From: an uncultured Bacteroidales bacterium
GTDB taxonomy: Bacteria; Bacteroidota; Bacteroidia; Bacteroidales; Bacteroidaceae
Length of the DNA: 37,839 bases
Direction: 5' to 3'
NCBI GenBank assembly: GCA_902801425.1
Contig: CADCIQ010000019.1
Coordinates: 1-37,839 of the forward strand
Shown: positions 15,379-23,576 of the stretch, in pieces
How the letters are laid out: every line of letters begins with the position of its first letter
How positions within the stretch are numbered: position 1 is the first letter of the stretch
Position numbers and translations under genes: made by a program
The notes under the pieces: model-generated
What the model was told of the DNA's origin: nothing
The model's input: the letters and a program-made list of their open reading frames with translations, nothing else
The model's database searches: none

Positions 15379-16737
15379 ATGAAGAAACTATCAGGAAAAT
15401 TTCCTTTTATTGGGAGTTTGGGTGATAAGCGTACAGCCAATGTCGTAAAGAATTCATTCGTTTCGGGCATTCTGAAGATGCTCACATTGGCATGTTCATT
15501 GTTAATGGTTCCTATAACCATAGACTACCTTAATCAGGAGAACTATGGTATATGGATGGCAATGACATCAATCCTTTATTGGTTCGTATTCCTTGATGTT
15601 GGCTTGGGAAATGGCTTGCGCAACTATCTTGCCGAGGCTTTGTCGCGTAACGACCTTGTGAGTGCGCGGTCATATATCAGTACTGCTTATATTCTGCTAT
15701 CAATTATATCCGTACTCCTTGCCTTTGTCTTTGTGCCTCTGATCTACGTTCTTGATATGAATGAAATCTTTCATACAAGTTCGATAGACGGCGCTCAGCT
15801 TGCCAACGTATTGGCTATTGCCGTGGTATTCTCACTCATACAGTTCGTTGCCAAGAATGTGGGTATGGTGTATATCGCCATGCAGAAATACGCATTAAGT
15901 GACCTCATTACATTCCTTGGTACGCTTTCCGCTCTGGCACTTGTCTTCATAATGACCAAGACCATGCAGTCAGATCTCGCAAAGGTGGTAGCTGCATTTT
16001 CAGGAATGCCAGTATTGGTCTTTATCCTTGCATCCATTCATCTTGTCTTTAAGCACCCGGAACTACGACCTTCATTTTGTTGCATCAATCTTCCTGTTGC
16101 CAAGAAGATTGTTTCTAAGGGAGTGGGATTCTTTTTGATACAGGTAACGAGCTGTCTTGTTATCTTTGGTTCTGCAAACATCTTTATATCGCATTATTGT
16201 GGGCCTGAACAGGTTACTGTGTATAATGTATCGTTCAAACTGTTCAATGTGCTGATAATTATATACACGATTTTAATCTCTCCTTTGTGGAATGCCTATA
16301 CCGATGCAGCCGTAAAGAATGACTACGCATGGATTCATCGTTCCTTCAAGAAATCGCTCTTATTATGGGCACTCAGCGTTTTGGTTGGAATCGTCATGTT
16401 TGCATTAAGTGGCATCTTCTTCCGACTCTGGATAGGTGATAGCGTAGAAATCCCAATGGCTGTGTCCCTGTGTGTATTCATCTATGTGTGTATGTTTAAT
16501 TTTAATAATTGCGTCACATATCTGATAAACGGACTTAACAAGATACGAGTACAGATCATAACCTCTATCCTTGCCACAGCATTATATCTCGTTTGTATCT
16601 TTTTCATCAAGGATAGCTACGGCATCATCGGCATTTCTCTCTCCATGACCGTTGCATATCTTCTCATGGCAGTAGTACATCTTTACCAATGTTATCTGCT
16701 AATTAACCGTAAGGCAAAGGGAATATGGGATAAATAG
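15379..16737 (+). CDS. Oligosaccharide flippase (MATE/PST type)
   Basis: An integral membrane protein of 452 residues with about 12 hydrophobic helices, opening with a basic stretch and VKNSFVSGILKML. The layout is that of the polysaccharide transporter/flippase group: N-terminal NYGIWMAMTSILYWFVFLD near 55-73, GLGNGLRNYLAEA near 76, and a second half starting near 235 (SKGVGFFLIQVTSC). It should move lipid-linked oligosaccharide across the inner membrane. I chose ATG 15379; an in-frame TTG precedes it at 15376. It is the last gene of the export set. No polymerase or glycosyltransferase follows; the next gene is convergent. Confidence 0.88.
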   Translation: MKKLSGKFPFIGSLGDKRTANVVKNSFVSGILKMLTLACSLLMVPITIDYLNQENYGIWMAMTSILYWFVFLDVGLGNGLRNYLAEALSRNDLVSARSYISTAYILLSIISVLLAFVFVPLIYVLDMNEIFHTSSIDGAQLANVLAIAVVFSLIQFVAKNVGMVYIAMQKYALSDLITFLGTLSALALVFIMTKTMQSDLAKVVAAFSGMPVLVFILASIHLVFKHPELRPSFCCINLPVAKKIVSKGVGFFLIQVTSCLVIFGSANIFISHYCGPEQVTVYNVSFKLFNVLIIIYTILISPLWNAYTDAAVKNDYAWIHRSFKKSLLLWALSVLVGIVMFALSGIFFRLWIGDSVEIPMAVSLCVFIYVCMFNFNNCVTYLINGLNKIRVQIITSILATALYLVCIFFIKDSYGIIGISLSMTVAYLLMAVVHLYQCYLLINRKAKGIWDK

Positions 16738-16912
16738 CTTATAAACTGAGTTTTACGAAAGCGAAATACCCAATAAACGCATCTTCGATGCTTAGTTTCG
16801 GAATACAAATTTATTTATTATTTACCGGACACCAATAATTCTATAAAATCACATTTCTGTTCCTGGTATTGCAAATTATGGCTTTCTTATAATATTATTC
16901 AGTCTTTGCAGC

Positions 16913-17040
16913 AACTCCCAAGTAATCCCTATGCAAATCCCTTGTAAGTCCCATTTTTCGCCTATTCTAAGAAACGGACCTATAACGGTTTTACAACGGT
17001 TTTGCAACGGACCTAAAGCGAAGGCAGAACGAAGGCAGAG
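16913..17040 (+). repeat. 11-bp-period double array, locus 2
   Basis: Four units of 11 bp (starts 16913, 16924, 16935, 16946; consensus aa-tccc type) are followed after 18 nt by six more (starts 16975, 16986, 16997, 17008, 17019, 17030; cggacctataa, cggttttacaa, cggttttgcaa, cggacctaaag, cgaaggcagaa, cgaaggcagag). The period is exact although units diverge. The spacer 16738-16912 before it shows no gene or clear signal. Confidence 0.88.
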
Positions 17041-17088
17041 CTTTAATTTTGCAGCGTAAAAGTAGAGTTCCTACGACTCTTAAAATAT

Positions 17089-17131
17089 TTAACCCACATT
17101 TGAGGGGAATTCCCCTTGCAATGTGGGTTAA
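17089..17131. repeat. Long hairpin with internal palindrome
   Basis: The outer stem is 12 bp (ttaacccacatt at 17089-17100, aatgtgggttaa at 17120-17131) around a 14-nt palindrome (aggggaattcccct at 17103-17116). It has no U-tract, so it looks more like a REP-type or cruciform element than a terminator. Confidence 0.8.
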
Positions 17132-17210
17132 GGTAATTATTAAATGAATAATGAAAAATGAATAATGTATAAGCACTAAACTTAAAACACAAAAGAGAAG
17201 AGAAACAAAA

Positions 17211-17236
17211 AAGGTCGCGAGAATCCTCGCGACCTT
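17211..17236 (-). terminator. Rho-independent terminator of the PFOR gene
   Basis: On the minus strand an 11-bp GC-rich stem (aaggtcgcgag / ctcgcgacctt) with a 4-nt loop runs into a T-rich tract (ttttttgttt). It lies 35 nt after the stop of the pyruvate oxidoreductase gene. Confidence 0.88.
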
Positions 17237-17271
17237 CTTTTGATTTATGATATTTGTTCAAGATGAAGCGA

Positions 17272-20200
17272 TTAGAGCTCCTCTGACCAATCCATCTTTG
17301 TCTGGCGAACGTATGACTGATAACGACGCTGTGCCATCTTCTGTGCCTCTGCGAAGAGCTCGTCAGCCTCAGCTGGGAATGCCTTCTTAACAGAGAGGTA
17401 ACGTACCTCACCCATGAGGAAGTCCTGGAACTTATCCCACTGTGGCTCCTTAGAATCGAGAGAGAATGGGTTCTGTCCCTTCTCAGCCAACTCTGGGTTG
17501 AAGCGCCACAGGTGCCAGTAACCGCACTCAACGGCGCGAGCCTCCTCAGCCTGTGAGCGACCCATACCACCCTTGATCTTAAGACCGTGGTTGATACATG
17601 GAGCGTAAGCGATAACAAGAGATGGTCCGTGGTAAGCCTCTGCCTCGCGGAATGCCTTGAGACACTGAGCATTGTCAGCACCCATAGCAACCTGAGCAAC
17701 ATATACGTAGCCGTAAGTTGTAGCGATCATACCGAGGTCCTTCTTCTTGATGCGCTTACCCTGTGCAGCGAACTGAGCGATAGCACCGAGTGGAGTAGCC
17801 TTAGAAGCCTGACCACCTGTGTTAGAGTAAACCTCTGTATCGATAACGAAGATGTTGAGGTCCTCGCCAGATGCGAGTACGTGGTCGAGACCGCCGTAAC
17901 CGATATCGTAAGAAGCACCGTCACCACCGATGATCCACTGTGAACGCTTGATGAGGTAGTGGTCGAGAGTCTTGAGCTCCTTGCATACGTCGCAACCAGC
18001 AGCAGCACCCTCAGCGATCATTGGCTTGAGGATAGCAGCAAGACGCTTTGTCTCGTCAGCATCCTCGCGCTTCTCGATCCACTCAGCAGCAGCAGCCTTG
18101 AACTCAGCTGGAGTCTTGTCAGAGTCGATGAGCTCCTGGAAGAGCTTAGCAACACGCTCCTTCATCTTCTTGTTACCGATTACCATACCGAGACCGAACT
18201 CACAGAAGTCCTCGAAGAGTGAGTTGTCGAATGCAGGACCCTGACCCTTCTCGTTGGTTGTGTATGGAGTTGATGGGATAGAAGCAGAGTAGATTGAAGA
18301 ACAACCTGTTGCGTTAGCGATGATCTCACGGTCACCGAAGAGCTGAGAGATGAGCTTAACGTATGGTGTCTCACCGCAACCAGAACATGCACCTGAGAAC
18401 TCGAAGAGTGGGGTAGCGAACTGAGAGTTCTTTGGATTAGCCTTGATGTCGATAAGATCCTGCTTTGTGTGAACCTTCTTAACGAGGTAATCCCAATCCT
18501 TAGCGAGCTTCTGCATATCCTCTGCGTCTGGGTTGTAAGCAACCATCTTGAGAGCCTTCTCGTTCTCACCAGTCTCCTTGTTCTTCTTGCCTGGGCAAAC
18601 GTCGGCACAGTTGCCGCAACCGAGACAGTCGAGTGGAGATGGAGCGATTACGAAGTTCATACCCTTGAATGCAGCAGGAGCCTTGATTTCCTGTGTAGGA
18701 GTGTCGATGCCTGCAAGCTCGTTAGCGTCGAGTACGAATGGACGGATAGCTGCGTGAGGACATACGAATGAACACTTGTTACACTGGATACAGTTCTCTG
18801 CGTTCCATACAGGTACGAATGCCTCTACACCGCGCTTCTCATAAGCAGCAGTACCGTTCTGCCATGTACCGTCAACTGTGTTGTGCTTAACGAAGTCAGA
18901 AACCTTGAGGAGGTCACCTGCCTGAGCGTTGATAGGACGAACAAGCTCCTTAACGAATGCTGGTGCATCGTCCTCCTTAACTGCGTCGTCAGGGAGGTTA
19001 GCCCATGCTGGATCAACAGTGAGCTGCTTGTACTCGCCACCGCGGTCAACAGCAGCGTAGTTCTTATCAACAACATCCTGACCCTTCTTGCCGTAAGACT
19101 TAACGATGAACTTCTTCATCTGCTCAACAGCGAGGTCAACAGGGATAACCTCTGTGATGCGGAAGAATGCAGACTGGAGGATAGTGTTGGTACGGTTGCC
19201 GAGACCGATTTCCTGTGCAATCTTTGTAGCGTTGATGTAGTAAACCTTGATGTTCTTCTCAGCGAATACGCGCTTTACCTTGTTAGGGATGAAGTTAACG
19301 AGCTCCTCGCCCTCGAAGATAGTGTTGAGAAGGAATGAACCGTTCTCACGGATACCACGTGTTACGTCGTACATGTGCAGGTAAGCCTGAACGTGACAAG
19401 CAACGAAGTTAGGTGTGGTGATCTGATATGTAGAGCGGATAGGCTCGTCACCGAAACGGAGGTGTGAGCAGGTGAAACCGCCTGACTTCTTAGAGTCGTA
19501 AGAGAAGTAAGCCTGACAGTGCTTGTCGGTGTTGTCGCCGATGATCTTTACAGAGTTCTTGTTAGCACCTACAGTACCGTCGGCACCAAGACCGAAGAAC
19601 TTACACTCCTGGATTGACTTGCCACCGAGAGCCATCTCCTCTACAACTGGGAGAGAGAGGTTTGTAACGTCGTCAACGATACCAACTGTGAAGTGGTTCT
19701 TTGGCTGTGGAAGCTCGAGGTTGTTGAATACAGAGATGATCTTAGCTGGAGTTACCTCAGCAGAACCGAGACCATAACGACCACCAACGATCAATGGACG
19801 GTTCTCTACATCGTAGAATGCAGACTTAACATCGAGGTAAAGTGGCTCACCCTCTGCACCTGGCTCCTTGGTACGGTCAAGTACGGCAACCTTCTTAACT
19901 GACTTTGGAACAGCAGCGAGGAGGTACTTAACAGAGAATGGACGATAGAGGTGTACGTTAACCATACCAACCTTCTTACCCTGAGAAACGAGGTAGTCAA
20001 TAGCCTCCTTAGCAGCCTCACAAGCAGAACCCATGAGGATGATGATGTTCTCAGCGTCCTTAGCACCATAGTAGTTGAAGCAGTGGTAGTCACGACCAGT
20101 GATCTCGGTCATCTTCTGACAGTACTTCTCAACTACGTCTGGAATATTCTCATAATATGTGTTGCTTGCCTCACGGTGTGTGAAGAACTCGTTAGGGTTC

Positions 20201-20865
20201 TCAGCAGTACCACGAGTTACAGGACGCTCTGGAGTGAGGGCACGATTACGGAACTCCTCAACATACTCCATTGGAGTGATAGCCTTGATATCCTCCATGT
20301 CCATAACCTCGATCTTATGATACTCGTGAGATGTACGGAAACCATCGAAGAAGTTGATGAATGGAACCTTTGTCTCGAGAGTAGCGAGGTGAGGTACAGC
20401 TGTAAGGTCCATAACCTCCTGAACAGAGCTTGATGCAAACATAGCGAAGCCAGTCTGACGGCAAGCCATTACGTCCTGGTGGTCACCGAAGATACAGAGT
20501 GAGTGTGAAGCCAGTGTACGAGCAGAAACGTCGAATACACATGGGAGAAGCTCACCTGCGATTTTGTACATGTTAGGAATCATAAGGAGAAGACCCTGAG
20601 ATGCGGTATAGGTAGTGGTGAGAGCACCAGCCTGCAAAGAACCGTGAACTGCACCAGCAGCGCCGCCCTCTGACTGCATTTCCTGAACGAGAACTTCCTG
20701 ACCCCACATGTTCTTACGGCCACGAGCAGACCAGTCGTCTGTGTGCTCAGCCATAGGAGAAGAAGGGGTAATTGGGTAGATAGCAGCTACCTCAGTAAAC
20801 ATATAGCTTACGTGTGCAGCAGCCTCATTACCATCACAAGTGATAAACTTTTTTTCTTTAGCCAT
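17272..20865 (-). CDS. nifJ: Pyruvate:ferredoxin (flavodoxin) oxidoreductase
   Basis: A single-chain enzyme of 1197 residues that oxidises pyruvate to acetyl-CoA and CO2 while reducing ferredoxin, central to anaerobic energy metabolism. Domains in order are the N-terminal TPP-pyrimidine domain (AAIYPITPSSPMAEHTDDW near 27), the core domain, the gamma domain (GLGADGTVGANKNSVKII near 428), an EKR linker, two 4Fe-4S motifs (CIQCNKCSFVCPHA near 690 and CLGCGNCADVCP near 743), and the C-terminal TPP domain (CSGCGETPYVK near 823, GDGASYDIGYGGLDHVLASG near 978, NTGGQASKATP near 1013). Full length is typical. Its uniform codon choice (few synonymous variants) suggests very high expression. It is probably monocistronic. 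I saw no TAnnTTTG promoter in the immediate upstream 150 nt. Confidence 0.97.
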   Translation of the reverse strand: MAKEKKFITCDGNEAAAHVSYMFTEVAAIYPITPSSPMAEHTDDWSARGRKNMWGQEVLVQEMQSEGGAAGAVHGSLQAGALTTTYTASQGLLLMIPNMYKIAGELLPCVFDVSARTLASHSLCIFGDHQDVMACRQTGFAMFASSSVQEVMDLTAVPHLATLETKVPFINFFDGFRTSHEYHKIEVMDMEDIKAITPMEYVEEFRNRALTPERPVTRGTAENPNEFFTHREASNTYYENIPDVVEKYCQKMTEITGRDYHCFNYYGAKDAENIIILMGSACEAAKEAIDYLVSQGKKVGMVNVHLYRPFSVKYLLAAVPKSVKKVAVLDRTKEPGAEGEPLYLDVKSAFYDVENRPLIVGGRYGLGSAEVTPAKIISVFNNLELPQPKNHFTVGIVDDVTNLSLPVVEEMALGGKSIQECKFFGLGADGTVGANKNSVKIIGDNTDKHCQAYFSYDSKKSGGFTCSHLRFGDEPIRSTYQITTPNFVACHVQAYLHMYDVTRGIRENGSFLLNTIFEGEELVNFIPNKVKRVFAEKNIKVYYINATKIAQEIGLGNRTNTILQSAFFRITEVIPVDLAVEQMKKFIVKSYGKKGQDVVDKNYAAVDRGGEYKQLTVDPAWANLPDDAVKEDDAPAFVKELVRPINAQAGDLLKVSDFVKHNTVDGTWQNGTAAYEKRGVEAFVPVWNAENCIQCNKCSFVCPHAAIRPFVLDANELAGIDTPTQEIKAPAAFKGMNFVIAPSPLDCLGCGNCADVCPGKKNKETGENEKALKMVAYNPDAEDMQKLAKDWDYLVKKVHTKQDLIDIKANPKNSQFATPLFEFSGACSGCGETPYVKLISQLFGDREIIANATGCSSIYSASIPSTPYTTNEKGQGPAFDNSLFEDFCEFGLGMVIGNKKMKERVAKLFQELIDSDKTPAEFKAAAAEWIEKREDADETKRLAAILKPMIAEGAAAGCDVCKELKTLDHYLIKRSQWIIGGDGASYDIGYGGLDHVLASGEDLNIFVIDTEVYSNTGGQASKATPLGAIAQFAAQGKRIKKKDLGMIATTYGYVYVAQVAMGADNAQCLKAFREAEAYHGPSLVIAYAPCINHGLKIKGGMGRSQAEEARAVECGYWHLWRFNPELAEKGQNPFSLDSKEPQWDKFQDFLMGEVRYLSVKKAFPAEADELFAEAQKMAQRRYQSYVRQTKMDWSEEL

Positions 20866-20921
20866 TTTGTTATAAGATAATGTTAACTATAAAATGTTTC
20901 TGTTTTCTGAATTACGATTTA

Positions 20922-21023
20922 TAAATTACTAATTTCTAATTACCTTATTTACTATAAGTAATCACGAACACACCTTTTAGCGAATTATACTAATCAGGTA
21001 ATTCGTAATTAGTAATTAGAATT
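20922..21023. repeat. AT-rich inverted repeat in the nifJ-ATPase spacer
   Basis: Imperfect arms of roughly 20-27 nt (20922-20944 and 20997-21023, built from taattagtaattag / ctaatttctaatta) enclose a 50-nt AT-rich stretch. Related 'taattcgtaatta' strings reappear at 22388-22470. No gene is seen. Confidence 0.6.
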
Positions 21024-21025
21024 TT

Positions 21026-22213
21026 TTAATAGATAAATCCGAGCAACCACAATGGGATGAGGTTGTCTTTTCCCACCTCCGTGTTATAGCGAACGTATGT
21101 CACATCAGCACTATATCTTGCCTTGCGATCAGCATCGGCATTGCATACACGGAATCTGCGTTCATCATCTATTATATAGAATGTATCGCGTGGTCGCTGG
21201 TTCACCTTGTGGTCTTTCCACATAGTGTTGACGAAGAATGTCTCCATCTTTGTCTGCAAATCCACGTTGATAGGGTAGATAGCCGACAGGAGGTTGGAGT
21301 TATGGAGCATCACCTTCGTTGGCTTCTTCGGGAATTTCTGACCGACAGGGTAGATGATGTTGATGAGTCGGGCATCGGCAAGGTACTTGATGTAGTTCAT
21401 CACCGTTGCGCGTGATGTCTCGACCTCATGTGCCAACTGACTGATATTTGGAGCCTTGGGGCCATCCACAGCCAGAAGATAGAATAGTTTCTTTATCTTT
21501 GGAAGATATTTCAGCTCAATCTGCTTGATAAGGAGAATATCTACCTCGGTTGTCATATTCATGCTCTTGAGCAGGTTTTCCTGATAGTCGGAATGCTCGA
21601 GGTAGAGAGGGTAGAAGCCATGCTCAATGTATTTGGTGAAATACTGTGCAGGACTTACCTTTGGGAGTATTTCCTTTACTATATGCTCGTGATTGCGTAC
21701 AATCTGGTCGAGAGTGTATGGCTCGAAGTTGTTTCCCGTTTCAAGGTTAAGGTATTCACGAAAAGAAAAACCACGTAGGTTATAGCTCTTTACAATGCCG
21801 TTAAGCTCTGGATTCTCATCCTTGAGTCGCATTACGCTGGAGCCGGCGAACACAATCTGAAGTTCTGGATAAAGGTCGTAGCAACGTCGGAGCTCCGTGC
21901 TCCAATCGCTCTGCTTGTAAACCTGGTCAATGAGTAAGACCCTGCCTCCACGACGATAGAAATCACCTGCGAAATCGGCTATTCCTCGTCCCTGGAAGTA
22001 GAAGTTGTTCATATTGACATACAAACAGCGTCTGTCGAATGGACCGTATTTTTCCTTGGCGTATTGTAACAGGAATGTCGTTTTTCCCACACCGCGTGTG
22101 CCCTTTATGCCAATCAAGCGATCCTTCCAATCTATTTCGTCCATCAAGCTACGACGAAGATTAGTGTTGGTATGCTCGACCAGATATGAATGTGTTCTAA
22201 AAAATACCTCCAT
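21026..22213 (-). CDS. AAA ATPase with DUF4143-type C-terminus
   Basis: A soluble ATPase of 395 residues. The P-loop GTRGVGKT is at 38-45 and a Walker-B-like RVLLIDQVYK at 91-100. The second acidic position is Gln (D96-Q97) rather than the usual Glu, so hydrolysis may be slow or altered. VFAGSSVMRL follows near 128. After residue 230 a winged-helix segment (SQLAHEVETSRATVMNYIKYL) and a DUF4143-like end carry KVMLHNSNLLSAI and TFYIID. This ATPase group is abundant and lineage-expanded in Bacteroidales, with no clear function; some resemble DNA-binding or toxin-linked NTPases. It has its own promoter upstream. Confidence 0.86.
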   Translation of the reverse strand: MEVFFRTHSYLVEHTNTNLRRSLMDEIDWKDRLIGIKGTRGVGKTTFLLQYAKEKYGPFDRRCLYVNMNNFYFQGRGIADFAGDFYRRGGRVLLIDQVYKQSDWSTELRRCYDLYPELQIVFAGSSVMRLKDENPELNGIVKSYNLRGFSFREYLNLETGNNFEPYTLDQIVRNHEHIVKEILPKVSPAQYFTKYIEHGFYPLYLEHSDYQENLLKSMNMTTEVDILLIKQIELKYLPKIKKLFYLLAVDGPKAPNISQLAHEVETSRATVMNYIKYLADARLINIIYPVGQKFPKKPTKVMLHNSNLLSAIYPINVDLQTKMETFFVNTMWKDHKVNQRPRDTFYIIDDERRFRVCNADADRKARYSADVTYVRYNTEVGKDNLIPLWLLGFIY

Positions 22214-22260
22214 TCGCGATGCCTTTTCGTGATTTAAGTGTTACTTCTATTTTTACTATG

Positions 22261-22291
22261 CAAAAGTACTCATATTTTTGCGAATTGCAAA
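22261..22291 (-). promoter_or_regulatory. Bacteroidetes-type promoter of the AAA ATPase gene
   Basis: On the minus strand, TTTG (22288-22291) and TACTTTTG (22261-22268) are separated by 19 nt. This is a full match to the -33/-7 consensus and implies a leader of about 40 nt. Confidence 0.75.
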
Positions 22292-22364
22292 GTCTATGTG
22301 GCAAAAAGTGTTTTGTTTTTACATTTTTTAGTAATTGCGGGTGGAATTATACGATTATTTTCCG

Positions 22365-22372
22365 TACCTTTG
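22365..22372 (+). promoter_or_regulatory. -7 promoter element before the ATP-grasp-like gene
   Basis: TACCTTTG is a perfect TAnnTTTG match 103 nt before ATG 22476. The nearest TTG lies 27 nt upstream of it, further than usual. Confidence 0.45.
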
Positions 22373-22475
22373 CGGTGAAATTACAGTTTTGATTTCTGTA
22401 TTTCGTAATTTATAATTCGTGATTCAGAATTTGTAAACGAGTAATTTAGTAATTTGTAATTCGTAATTAATCAAA

Positions 22476-23567
22476 ATGACTATAAGAATTTTTAATCCAG
22501 AGCACGATATCGCACTCGCATCAAATATGGAACGGTTTACTGCGCCTCATGCGGGAAGGCAGTTGCGTAGCGACCTTGGCTATCTGCCCGCGTTTTGGGC
22601 GGATGAGGGCGATGTGGTGATTGTTGACGATATTGATTTTTCCGAATCTGCCTATCGTCGTGCCAAAGCCGAGAGGAAGCCTAAGGTGGAATTCTGCACT
22701 ATGGAACAGATTGCCCATGTGCTGAGTTCTTCTGCCATTGCTCCGGATATTGACCTGTGGGGTTGGGATCTTGCCATAAGGTTTCAGTTGGCTAAGGCTG
22801 GAGTGCCTGAAGAGAGCCTTCCAAGTAAGGATTCTATTCAGAAACTGAGACGACTTTCAGGCAGACAATGCACTACGGATATACTAAAAAAAGTAAGGAG
22901 CGGCATTGAAAGTAATACTTGCGGTGAGAGTACGTATTACGTTGATTATGATTTATTTCTCAATGCCATACAAAACAAAATGGTGGTGGTTAAAGCCCCC
23001 TGGAGTTCAAGCGGTAGAGGCGTGAGATATTTCATTGAAGAGGAACTTCCGAAGAACTCCCTCAACTGGGCTTCGAATGTCATTCTGCAGCAAGGAGGTG
23101 TTATGGTGGAGCCATTATATAATAAGGTAAAGGACTTCGGCATGGAGTTCAGACACTGTGCTGACGGTAGTGTGAAGTATCTTGGCTTGTCACTCTTCCA
23201 GACCATGAATGGCGCATATACAGGCAATGTGCTTGCAACAGAGAATGTTAAGCGTGAGATGATGAGCAAGTATATAAGTCTCGGACTTCTTGACGAGGTT
23301 ACTGCCCGATTGGAGCGTGAGCTTGCAGTATTGCTTTCTTCCTTACCTTCGGAAAAGGCTTTAGAGAATATCTGTTTCGGTGTGGATATGATGATTGTTG
23401 CAAGGGGAGATGCCGACGGATTTCTGTTGCATCCGTGTGTAGAGATTAATCTCCGCAGGACTATGGGACATGTAGCTTTGGCTTTAAGCCCTATGGATGA
23501 CACAAAGGAAGGTGCAATGGCAATCAATTATGACTCAAAGCGTTATCACTTGCGGGTAAAGTATTAA
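22476..23567 (+). CDS. ATP-grasp-like conserved Bacteroidetes protein
   Basis: A cytoplasmic protein of 363 residues without a signal peptide. It opens with RIFNPEHDIALASNMERFTA, then a Rossmann-like half. The second half looks like an ATP-grasp core: VVVKAPWSSSGRGVRYF near 168-184 (Lys plus small-residue loop, as in nucleotide-binding loops), VMVEPLYNKVKDFGMEF near 208-225, and HPCVEINLRRTMGHVAL near 321-337 (E-x-N metal-binding motif). Such enzymes ligate carboxylates to amines or thiols. The substrate is unknown. The GH43 gene begins 9 nt downstream, so they are probably cotranscribed although no functional link is obvious. Confidence 0.75.
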   Translation: MTIRIFNPEHDIALASNMERFTAPHAGRQLRSDLGYLPAFWADEGDVVIVDDIDFSESAYRRAKAERKPKVEFCTMEQIAHVLSSSAIAPDIDLWGWDLAIRFQLAKAGVPEESLPSKDSIQKLRRLSGRQCTTDILKKVRSGIESNTCGESTYYVDYDLFLNAIQNKMVVVKAPWSSSGRGVRYFIEEELPKNSLNWASNVILQQGGVMVEPLYNKVKDFGMEFRHCADGSVKYLGLSLFQTMNGAYTGNVLATENVKREMMSKYISLGLLDEVTARLERELAVLLSSLPSEKALENICFGVDMMIVARGDADGFLLHPCVEINLRRTMGHVALALSPMDDTKEGAMAINYDSKRYHLRVKY

Positions 23568-23576
23568 AAGAACTCT

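Noticed and set aside
17043-20433. Long open frames on both strands inside the pyruvate oxidoreductase gene (for example 18883-19338 and 19951-20433 on plus, 17043-17702 on minus)
   Set aside because: They follow the biased codon use of nifJ, have low-complexity Leu/Ser/Val-rich translations and no family features, so they are shadow frames.
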